Source: DASUCS01 sp041166745 (GTDB lineage Bacteria > Actinomycetota > Acidimicrobiia > Acidimicrobiales > JACDCH01). Taken from it: a DNA stretch of 64,000 nucleotides. The notes below the pieces were generated by a model. That model worked only from the letters and a program-made list of their open reading frames with translations. It was not told the DNA's origin and made no database searches. Shown in pieces: positions 23,796 through 30,159 of the stretch; position 1 is the first letter of the stretch, and each line of letters begins with the position of its first letter. Made by a program: the position numbers and the translations under genes. Where the stretch lies: assembly GCA_041166745.1 (NCBI GenBank), contig JBEEGH010000013.1, positions 203,116 through 267,115 of the forward strand. Direction: 5' to 3'.

Positions 23796-24305
23796 GTGCC
23801 CGAGATTGGCGAAGTCGATGTCTCGCGGCTGCTTGCGTTGACCACCGAACTGCTCCTCGCGAATCCCTACGGCTTCTTGATCACGTCGGCCGCCGACGGC
23901 CAGAGCCATACCCGGCTCGTCCATCATCTCCGCGCTGACGTGGAGGCAGAACTCTGGTTCGGAACCAGCCCTCGCTCACGGAAGGCAGTCGAGGCGGCAT
24001 CCACTCGACAAGCGGCGTATGCGGTTGAGGACCGCGGGCGCTTCGCCTACGTCGTGCTGTACGGCCCTATTGAAGTCATCGACGACATCGGCACCCGCGA
24101 GTCGATGTGGGAGGAGGGCCTGCGTACCTTCTTCCCTAGCGGCCCGCTGGGCGATGACTTCGTCCTGCTTCACCTGATCCCGACCCGGGTCGAGTTGATG
24201 ACCTTCGCCGATGGTATTCACCCGGACCCCTACGGACTTCTGCCCGCGGCCGCCGAACGGGCGCGCAACGGATGGGCGACTGTCGCCGCCGATCGCTCGC
24301 CCTAA
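23796..24305 (+). CDS. PPOX-class FMN-binding split-barrel protein
   Basis: 169 residues from GTG 23796. It shows a pyridoxamine-phosphate-oxidase-like barrel: LLANPYGFLITSAADGQSHT, AELWFGTSPRSRKAVEAAS, RFAYVVLYGPIEVIDDI and FVLLHLIPTRVELMTFADGI, close to general-stress protein 26 types. These bind FMN, F420 or heme. It follows the TetR gene by four bases, so they are one unit. The reaction is unknown; a role as flavin-linked reductase or cofactor-binding stress protein is likely by family. Confidence 0.78.
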   Translation: MPEIGEVDVSRLLALTTELLLANPYGFLITSAADGQSHTRLVHHLRADVEAELWFGTSPRSRKAVEAASTRQAAYAVEDRGRFAYVVLYGPIEVIDDIGTRESMWEEGLRTFFPSGPLGDDFVLLHLIPTRVELMTFADGIHPDPYGLLPAAAERARNGWATVAADRSP

Positions 24306-24319
24306 AGGCGAGAACACAT

Positions 24320-24715
24320 TCAGTGGGGTGTGGCATTGAAGGCACGATGGGATCGGCACCATATTGCGACGTGGCCAAGGGGTTCCGACAAGGACGCGCC
24401 GAGCGGGGTCAGGCCGTAGTCGACCTCGACCGGCACCCCGACAACGACAGTGCGCAGCACAAGCCCCGCCGCCTCCATGTCTCGTAACGTCGACGTCAGG
24501 ACTTTGTCTGAAACGGAGCCGAGGCGCGCGCGGAGCACGTGGCGGCGGATTGCTTGGTGGCGCAGAGCCTCGAGAATGCCGAGCACCCACCGTCGGCTGA
24601 GGAGACCGAGAATGTCGCGAACCTCAGCGGCGGACCACAGTTCGTTGGCCAGACCGGGTTCAGCGCTGAGAAGCGTGCTGTCGAGCATCGTCTCCGCGAG
24701 TGCTGGTTCGGACAC
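24320..24715 (-). CDS. HxlR-family winged-helix regulator
   Basis: 131 residues from a GTG start. The family signature is LGLLSRRWVLGILEALR, then LGSVSDKVLTSTLRDMEAAG and VDYGLTPLGASLSEPL. HxlR proteins usually respond to reactive electrophiles, aldehydes or redox change. It lacks the usual N-terminal redox Cys; the only Cys is near the C-terminus (AIWCRSH). It is the last gene of the tautomerase-SRPBCC-HxlR run on the minus strand (14-base gap to the SRPBCC stop), so it may regulate its own operon. Confidence 0.85.
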   Translation of the reverse strand: MSEPALAETMLDSTLLSAEPGLANELWSAAEVRDILGLLSRRWVLGILEALRHQAIRRHVLRARLGSVSDKVLTSTLRDMEAAGLVLRTVVVGVPVEVDYGLTPLGASLSEPLGHVAIWCRSHRAFNATPH

Positions 24716-24729
24716 GATCAGCTCGGTCC

Positions 24730-25197
24730 TTAGTTGCTCATGCTGCGAGCAGATGGGCTGGTCTCAAGAATGTGCTTCAGTCGTGCGAACTGCTGACGGA
24801 TGTGGCGTGGAACGATTCGCCGTCCGACCTCGACCGACATTGGCGAGATTTTCCAATCGATCTCGTCGTGCTGTCCGAAACGTGCTCCGTTCGGAATCGG
24901 CTCGAGCGTGTAGTCGATGTGGAACACGCCGTTCGCGTCTTCCTGAATCCATCGCACCAGGGTCGGGGCTTCGAATGCGATGATCCGCAGGTCCCGCACT
25001 TTGGGACGCATGAAGGTCGGGTTGTGGCGCTCGGTATACCGGGCGCCGAGAGCAGCGCCATCGCCTTCGATCTGCTCGCACGAGAGGACCCGCGGGCACC
25101 AGAGTGGGTCATTGCGAGCGTCGGCGACGTACGCGAACACTTCCTCGATCGGACGATTGATGTCGATGTGATGCTCGACGGAGGTGTGGCGGGTCAT
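24730..25197 (-). CDS. SRPBCC (polyketide cyclase/dehydrase-like) protein
   Basis: 155 residues from ATG 25197. The START/SRPBCC helix-grip pattern is seen: SVEHHIDINRPIEEVFAYVA, DARNDPLWCPRV, YTERHNPTFMRPKVRDLRI and IDYTLEPIPNGARFGQHDEI. Such proteins hold hydrophobic ligands in a deep cavity, as cyclases, transporters or scaffolds. It starts 10 bases after the tautomerase stop, so the two are co-transcribed. Ligand unknown; cytosolic. Confidence 0.8.
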   Translation of the reverse strand: MTRHTSVEHHIDINRPIEEVFAYVADARNDPLWCPRVLSCEQIEGDGAALGARYTERHNPTFMRPKVRDLRIIAFEAPTLVRWIQEDANGVFHIDYTLEPIPNGARFGQHDEIDWKISPMSVEVGRRIVPRHIRQQFARLKHILETSPSARSMSN

Positions 25198-25207
25198 GAC
25201 GCTTCTC

Positions 25208-25741
25208 TCAGGACGTCGCGACGAGGCGGTCGCCCAAAACGACTTGGTCGATTGTCTCTCTCGCCTGCATCGCAAGCGGGGTGTCTCCCGCTTCGGGTGC
25301 GGCGATTGATGCGATGTCTTCCATTCGGAATGTCGTTCCCAGGCCACCCCAGTAGCCGTCGGTGATTTCCCGTACGAGACACTGCACGCGAGCTTCATCG
25401 CGCGGCGTCGTCTCGGTTCCCTCTGCAGCCAACAGGATGTCAGTGACCTCCCGGACAAGCTGTCGGCGCGATTGCACCCCGAAGGGTCCTGGTCCGTGAA
25501 GCATCGTTCCTTCGGGCACGGTCACCATCGCGCGGTACACGGGCTTGGGGAACGGTCGGCCGCCGACATTGATCGCACCCTCGGGAAGCTCGTGCACGAA
25601 CACCCAAGTGAGGGCCCGGGTGCGTTCGTTATCGGGAGCGCCTTCACAGCGCAGTAGTGCCGCCGTGAGAGCGTCGACGGCGTCAGCGCGAGCGGCGGGG
25701 CTGAGGCTTCCAGCGGGGTAGGTCAGGTCGATCATGGGCAT
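25208..25741 (-). CDS. Tautomerase-superfamily protein
   Basis: 177 residues. It starts MPMIDLTYPAGSLSPAARAD, which after Met removal would expose Pro2? The first codons read Met-Pro, so an N-terminal catalytic Pro as in 4-oxalocrotonate tautomerases is present. Two consecutive beta-alpha-beta units follow (VFVHELPEGAINVGG; YRAMVTVPEGTMLHGPGPFG), about twice the classic 62-residue unit, so it is a fused-type member. First gene of the operon with SRPBCC and HxlR genes. The palindrome TTGTTC-TG-GAACAA lies 44 bases upstream. A keto-enol isomerase in a degradation pathway is likely; substrate unknown. Confidence 0.75.
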   Translation of the reverse strand: MPMIDLTYPAGSLSPAARADAVDALTAALLRCEGAPDNERTRALTWVFVHELPEGAINVGGRPFPKPVYRAMVTVPEGTMLHGPGPFGVQSRRQLVREVTDILLAAEGTETTPRDEARVQCLVREITDGYWGGLGTTFRMEDIASIAAPEAGDTPLAMQARETIDQVVLGDRLVATS

Positions 25742-25784
25742 TGGAGGTCTCCCTGGGTGAGCCGTGCGGGGTTAAGTAGCGGAG

Positions 25785-25798
25785 TTGTTCTGGAACAA
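25785..25798. promoter_or_regulatory. Palindrome TTGTTC-TG-GAACAA
   Basis: Perfect 6-bp arms lie upstream of the tautomerase operon. The core GTTCTGGAAC matches GTTCTAGAAC in front of the TetR gene at 23204, so that TetR is the best candidate regulator. Confidence 0.6.
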
Positions 25799-25908
25799 TA
25801 CTGCTAATTCCTGCATCGTTGGTCTAAACGCGGCGAGACTCTGGTCACTACTTCTCGCCCGTTCGTTCGAGTGGACTTGCCGCCCATCCGACCCGAGGTC
25901 AGACTCTC

Positions 25909-25941
25909 TGACCAGTGGTCACAAATAATGACTATAAGTCA
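25909..25941 (+). promoter_or_regulatory. Tandem TGAC-n4-GGTCA operator, copy C
   Basis: Units at 25909-25921 and 25929-25941 (the second with AGTCA in place of GGTCA), with the spacer CAAATAA. A perfect flanking dyad GGTCAGACTCTCTGACC (25897-25913) overlaps its left edge. It is 33 bases upstream of the DUF6941-like gene start. Confidence 0.7.
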
Positions 25942-25974
25942 TCTGACAGCTGTGGCCCACCCAGCAAGGCCGCC

Positions 25975-26391
25975 GTGCGGCTGTCCACCCTGTTCGTTGC
26001 CGATCACGCCGAAATGTCCGACGGCCGGCTCTACGTGTGTGGTGGCGGTTGGGACCTACTCCGCGTGGCTGAACTTCCGACGCTTCTGCCTCGACTGTGT
26101 TTGGTGATGGGACTGACATCCACTTGGCGGCGCGGCGTGGATGTCGAGGTTGAACTCCTTGATGGATCGGGCGGCTCCGTTCTGCCGGAGCCGATGACAG
26201 GCACCGTGGAACCGCTCGTGATGACACCCGTCGATGCGGCCGAAGAGACGACGGTTGTCACCGTCGTGACTCTCGAAGGCCTCCCGATCACGCGACGAGG
26301 CCAGATGTGGTGGGTAGTCAGTGTTCAGGGCGCAGAGATAGGTCGTTTGGGATTTCGGGTCTTCGCACCCGTCACGGCCGCGGCCGGCTAG
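25975..26391 (+). CDS. DUF6941-like protein
   Basis: 138 residues from GTG 25975; the earlier in-frame GTG at 25915 lies inside the operator and adds unrelated residues. The sequence LFVADHAEMSDGRLYVCGGG, a hydrophobic segment, VELLDGSGG and MWWVVSVQGAEIGRLGFRV fits a small all-beta protein family of unknown function common in actinobacteria. First gene of an operon with an FMN-type protein, an NTF2-like protein and a TetR. The tandem TGAC/GGTCA operator upstream puts it in the same predicted regulon as the P450 and flavin monooxygenase. Confidence 0.65.
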   Translation: MRLSTLFVADHAEMSDGRLYVCGGGWDLLRVAELPTLLPRLCLVMGLTSTWRRGVDVEVELLDGSGGSVLPEPMTGTVEPLVMTPVDAAEETTVVTVVTLEGLPITRRGQMWWVVSVQGAEIGRLGFRVFAPVTAAAG

Positions 26392-26417
26392 TCGCTCACC
26401 AGTCGAAGGAGAAAACG

Positions 26418-26861
26418 GTGCAGATGTCATCCGTGGAACGCGAGGAGTTCGTCCGGGACATGCGCGTCGCTGTGCTCGCGGTGGAGGACACCGGCGAGCG
26501 TGCGCCGTTGGTCACTCCGATCTGGTACCTGTATGACGGCGGCGTGTTCAGCATCGTCACGGAACGCTCACAACGCAAGACGCAGCTCATCGACGCGGCG
26601 CGTCGGTTCAGCTTGTGCATGCAGAGCGAGCAGCCGCCGTATCGCTATGTCACGGTCGAGGGCGAGATTGCCAGCATCGATCCGGCGAGAATGGACGAGC
26701 GACGCCGGCTTGCACATCGGTACCTCGGCGAGGAGCTCGGCGAGGCCTATCTCACCGCGACCCAGGCCAGCTACGAGGACCTCGTGACCGTGCGCATGCG
26801 TCCGATCCGCTGGTCGAGCGTCGACTACGGCAAGCAGTTCACGATCGAGTCCGGTCCATGA
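26418..26861 (+). CDS. Pyridoxamine 5'-phosphate oxidase-like FMN-binding protein
   Basis: 147 residues from GTG 26418 with AAGGAG about eight bases upstream. Split-barrel motifs are DMRVAVLAVEDTGERAPLVT, PIWYLYDGGVFSIVTERSQR, RRFSLCMQSEQPPYRYVTVE and GEIASIDPARMDE, typical of PPOX-class F420/FMN proteins. Its stop overlaps the start of the NTF2-like gene (ATGA). Probably a cytosolic reductase or oxidase acting in the operon's pathway; cofactor and substrate not determinable. Confidence 0.82.
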   Translation: MQMSSVEREEFVRDMRVAVLAVEDTGERAPLVTPIWYLYDGGVFSIVTERSQRKTQLIDAARRFSLCMQSEQPPYRYVTVEGEIASIDPARMDERRRLAHRYLGEELGEAYLTATQASYEDLVTVRMRPIRWSSVDYGKQFTIESGP

Positions 26862-27265
26862 CACCACGAGGGTCCGCGGTCGCCAATCGCCAGGCGGTCG
26901 AGAAGCTGTACACCGCCATCGAGCAGCAGGACGCAGCGGCGGCCGCAGCGTGCCTGGCCGAGGATGTCGTTGTGCATATCGGCGGTCACAGCACGCTCGC
27001 AGGTGACCACAAGGGGAGGGAGGCAGTGATCGCGCTCGGCATGACGGCCATAGCGAAGTCGGAAGGTACCTTCAACACGACTGTCATCGACATGTTGTCG
27101 AACGACGGCTACGTCGTCGTTCATCAGCGCTGGACCGCGGAACGGGCCGGTCATTCGATCGACATGACGAACTTCATCGTCTACCGCATCGACTCGAGCG
27201 GCCGCATCGCAGAGCGATGGGAATACCTGGGCGACCTCGACGCCCACGACGCCTTCTGGGAGTGA
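26858..27265 (+). CDS. NTF2/SnoaL-like protein
   Basis: 135 residues from ATG 26858 (four-base overlap with the previous stop). It shows the alpha+beta cone fold: NRQAVEKLYTAIEQQDAAAA, LAEDVVVHIGGHSTLAGDHK, GYVVVHQRWTAER and NFIVYRIDSSGRIAERWEYL. Relatives include cyclases, isomerases and hydrolases with a hydrophobic pocket; His/Asp candidates are HIGGHS and DMTNF. Third gene of the operon. A role in processing the same hydrophobic substrate as the upstream FMN protein is likely but unproven. Confidence 0.8.
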   Translation: MTPRGSAVANRQAVEKLYTAIEQQDAAAAAACLAEDVVVHIGGHSTLAGDHKGREAVIALGMTAIAKSEGTFNTTVIDMLSNDGYVVVHQRWTAERAGHSIDMTNFIVYRIDSSGRIAERWEYLGDLDAHDAFWE

Positions 27266-27341
27266 ATCGTTACGTCGCCGCGGACAACGGCATCGCCGGA
27301 CGCTCGGCGTACCCAGCGAGGGTGGCGAGCCCTTCTAGGGT

Positions 27342-27357
27342 GGTGACCGTGGTCACC
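27342..27357. promoter_or_regulatory. Dyad GGTGACC-GT-GGTCACC over the TetR start
   Basis: Perfect 7-bp arms overlap the GTG start of the TetR gene. The half-sites (TGAC/GTCA) are those of the tandem TGAC-n4-GGTCA operators, with one base less in the centre, so this TetR is the best in-window candidate for the regulator of those four sites. Confidence 0.5.
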
Positions 27358-27939
27358 CAACGGGCCTCCCGACGGGAGCGCTTGCTGTCCGCTGCATCCG
27401 CCGTCTTCGTCGAACGGGGCGTGGCGGCCGCAACGGTCGACGAGATCACCCGTCGCGCGGGAGTCGCGAAGGGCAGCTTCTATCTCGAGTTCCAGTCCAA
27501 GGATCTCGTCGTTGCCGCCCTGCAGGAACGCTTCGTGGACGAATTGCTCGAGAAGGCTTCGACGATTCTCGGTCGCGAACACCCGGATCTGTGGTCGATG
27601 GCCTACGAGTTCGTCGACACGATGGTCGACTTCGATCTCGCCAATCGCAAGCTTCTTGGTGCGCTGCTGCGTCAGACGTCACCGTCGGATACCGAGGTGT
27701 TGTCGCGTGGAGACAACCGTTTGCAGGACATGATGGCCAACGGCATTCGCCTTGGAACGGCGTCGGGTGTTTTTCGAGTCGAGGACCCCGAGACTGTCGC
27801 CGCGTTTCTTACTCATGGGCTGCACGGGGTGTTGCACAGCGCCATCGCTCAGGGGCAGAAGGTGGACCGAGTGCGAATCAAGGCTGCCATCCGGCAGATC
27901 GTCGGGAAGGTTCTGGCGCCGACCGATCCACCGGAGTGA
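27343..27939 (+). CDS. TetR/AcrR family regulator (candidate regulator of the TGAC/GGTCA sites)
   Basis: 198 residues from GTG 27343, in frame with several nearby GTG codons. The HTH is ATVDEITRRAGVAKGSFYLE followed by FQSKDLVVAALQERF. The C-terminal domain contains VAAFLTHGLHGVLHSAIAQG, common in TetR proteins of lipid or xenobiotic metabolism. It is the last gene of the operon that starts behind operator copy C, and a dyad with the same half-sites covers its start. It may thus sense the pathway compound and control the P450, flavin monooxygenase and DUF6941 units. That link is inference. Confidence 0.88.
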   Translation: MTVVTQRASRRERLLSAASAVFVERGVAAATVDEITRRAGVAKGSFYLEFQSKDLVVAALQERFVDELLEKASTILGREHPDLWSMAYEFVDTMVDFDLANRKLLGALLRQTSPSDTEVLSRGDNRLQDMMANGIRLGTASGVFRVEDPETVAAFLTHGLHGVLHSAIAQGQKVDRVRIKAAIRQIVGKVLAPTDPPE

Positions 27940-28036
27940 TGCGGAAACGGCTACGGCGTGAGACTCGGAAAGCGCCTCGTCTTTCATGTGAAGCGGTGAA
28001 GCTTTTGCGGTCGATTGACGACTGCTGGCAGTATCA

Positions 28037-28069
28037 TGACCGATGGTCAAAAATAATGACTACCGGTCA
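28037..28069 (+). promoter_or_regulatory. Tandem TGAC-n4-GGTCA operator, copy D
   Basis: Units at 28037-28049 and 28057-28069 with the spacer AAAATAA, nearly the same spacer as copy C. It ends 23 bases before the GTG at 28093 of the flavin monooxygenase gene. Confidence 0.75.
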
Positions 28070-28092
28070 CGCAGCAATTGTCGGCAGTTTCC

Positions 28093-29307
28093 GTGACGGA
28101 CGGGCGAGCCTGGCACGAGCACCTTGAGCCTGGCGAACCTCTCTCGGATTCCGGCGGGAGCACGACGGAATACGACTGTGTGCTGATTGGCGCAGGTCCG
28201 GCCGGGCTGGCGACGGCGGCGATGCTGCAACGCCGGGGCGTGCGAGCCGTCGTGCTCGAGCGCAGCGACGTGGTCGGCGGCAAATTTCGAGGGACATACG
28301 ACCGGTTCCGACTGAACACGTATGCCGGCTTCTCGCACGCTCCCGGCAGGCGATTCCGCAAAGGTGAAGGCGGACGGTGGCCCGCCCGGGACGAGGTCGT
28401 GCAGTTCTACGAGGACTACGCCCGCGAGCGACGCCTCGAGATTCGGCTACAAACCGAAGCTTGTCGCGTCGAGCAGGATAAAGGCAGCTGGGAAGTTCTT
28501 ACGAACGCGGCCCCGATCTCCGCACGAGCGGTCGTGATCGCGACCGCGCGGGACGCAGTGCCGTTCATTCCTCCTTGGGCGGGAACCGATTCATATGCCG
28601 GCCGGCTGCTGCACTCCAGCGAGTATCGCAACGCCCGACCGTTCACGCAGTCCGACGTACTCGTCGTCGGCGCGGGGAACTCGGCGATGGACATCGCCGT
28701 CGACTTGGCGGAAGGCGGCGCAGGCCGAGTCGCGTTGGCCGTAAGGACAGTTCCCAACTTGGTGGTGAAGGCTTTGCTCGGTGTGCCGTTCGACGTGTTC
28801 AGCGTCATAGGCGCACGCACACCGACCCGCGTGTTGGATGCGATGTCGAAGGCACAACGACGCCTCTTGCTCGGCGATCTCTCTCCATTCGGTCTCCCGA
28901 CACCTACAGACGGTCCGGTCGAGAGGCTTCGGCGAACAGGGATGGTGCCGATGATCGACACGGGTGCGTTCGCGAAGGCGGTGAAGCGCGGTGCGATCAG
29001 CGTCGTCGCGGGAGTTGCGGATCTCGACGAGCAGGGGGCGGTGCTCGTCGACGGTACGAAACGGGCGGTCGATTGTGTGATCGCGGCGACCGGCTATCGC
29101 CCCGACTTGGCCAGTCTGGTTGGACATCTTGGAGTCCTCGATCAGGAGGGTTATCCCGTGATTGACGGTCCTCGGACGCTGGAGTCGCTGCCCGGGCTTC
29201 GCTTTGTTGGGTTCTCGGAACCGCCCACCGGCGCGCTCCGACAGATTCGGATCGATTCGAAGCGCGTCGCCCGTGGCCTCGCCCGTTCGCTGCGAGCACG
29301 CTCGTGA
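28093..29307 (+). CDS. Flavin-dependent monooxygenase (FMO-like)
   Basis: 404 residues from GTG 28093 (a TTG at 28078 is possible). The FAD-binding GxGxxG is in VLIGAGPAGLATAAML, and the NADPH-binding motif is in VLVVGAGNSAMDIAVDLAEG. The C-terminal region has VDCVIAATGYRPD, typical of flavin-containing monooxygenases and related pyridine-nucleotide oxidoreductases. Expected to insert oxygen into ketone, amine or sulfur substrates, or to be a related oxidase. It overlaps the nitroreductase gene by four bases (GTGA). First gene of a plus-strand operon directly behind operator copy D, pointing to joint control with the ferredoxin-P450. Confidence 0.85.
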   Translation: MTDGRAWHEHLEPGEPLSDSGGSTTEYDCVLIGAGPAGLATAAMLQRRGVRAVVLERSDVVGGKFRGTYDRFRLNTYAGFSHAPGRRFRKGEGGRWPARDEVVQFYEDYARERRLEIRLQTEACRVEQDKGSWEVLTNAAPISARAVVIATARDAVPFIPPWAGTDSYAGRLLHSSEYRNARPFTQSDVLVVGAGNSAMDIAVDLAEGGAGRVALAVRTVPNLVVKALLGVPFDVFSVIGARTPTRVLDAMSKAQRRLLLGDLSPFGLPTPTDGPVERLRRTGMVPMIDTGAFAKAVKRGAISVVAGVADLDEQGAVLVDGTKRAVDCVIAATGYRPDLASLVGHLGVLDQEGYPVIDGPRTLESLPGLRFVGFSEPPTGALRQIRIDSKRVARGLARSLRARS

Positions 29308-29999
29308 CTCCGGAAGGCACCACTGCAGATGTTCCGGGACTGGCAGACGTGGAAGCGAGCTTTGGACGTCCCCTTGACGAAGTGATGTCCACTCAGCGAG
29401 CGATTCGGCGCCTGTTGCCCGATGACGTGGACGACGAGATTGTCCTGCGGTGTATCGAACTCGGTTTGAAGGCACCGACGGGAGGCAACGGTCAAACGTG
29501 GGAGTTCGTTGTCGTGAAGGACCACGAAACCAAGGAGCGGCTCGCTCGGCGCTACCGGCAGGCGTGGAAGCTCTACCGCAGGTCCGCGAGCCGGGGACCC
29601 GATGAAGACGGCGCAATTCAGCGAATGCTGGCTGCGGTCGAGTGGCAGGTCGAGCACTTTGCCGAGATCCCGGTGCTGGTCGTGTGCTGCCTGCGGGGCG
29701 GGAGGCTGCCGTTCCTTCCTTCGATCCCGATGGCCGAAGCTTCCTACTACGGCTCCATCTTTCCCAGCGTTCAGAACATCCTGCTAGCGGCCCGCGCCGT
29801 TGGACTCGGCGCCTCGCTCATCACCCTGCCGCTGTGGTCGACGACGTCGGCCCGGCACACGCTGGGTTTGCCGATCCGCGTGCATCCCGTGTGCATGATC
29901 CCGATGGGCTGGCCGCGCGGGCGGTACGGACCAACGACTCGCAAGCCCGTGCAGGAGGTCGTCCATCTGGATCGCTATGGCCACCGGCCTTGGGTGTAG
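29304..29999 (+). CDS. Nitroreductase-family FMN protein
   Basis: 231 residues from GTG 29304. Nitroreductase signature: STQRAIRRLLPDDVDDEIVL, LKAPTGGNGQTWEFVVVKD (FMN phosphate contact), NILLAARAVGLGASLITLPL and CMIPMGWPRGRYGPTTRKPV near the C-terminus. Such enzymes reduce nitro groups, quinones or enones with NAD(P)H. The start overlaps the monooxygenase stop, so oxidation and reduction steps are co-produced. Substrate unknown; cytosolic. Confidence 0.88.
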   Translation: MTPEGTTADVPGLADVEASFGRPLDEVMSTQRAIRRLLPDDVDDEIVLRCIELGLKAPTGGNGQTWEFVVVKDHETKERLARRYRQAWKLYRRSASRGPDEDGAIQRMLAAVEWQVEHFAEIPVLVVCCLRGGRLPFLPSIPMAEASYYGSIFPSVQNILLAARAVGLGASLITLPLWSTTSARHTLGLPIRVHPVCMIPMGWPRGRYGPTTRKPVQEVVHLDRYGHRPWV

Positions 30000-30159
30000 T
30001 CAGCCACCGCTCGCGGTTCGCACGCGGCGCGGGCTGTCGGCGATCGCGTCGGGGCGGCCACACCGCGAAGTGTGTTGCGCACTTTGCAGGTCGTTTCGAC
30101 ACCCGATTATTGACTCGTGTGTTGTTGCGGTCGACGTCCGGCCGGGGGAGCGCGAAAGC

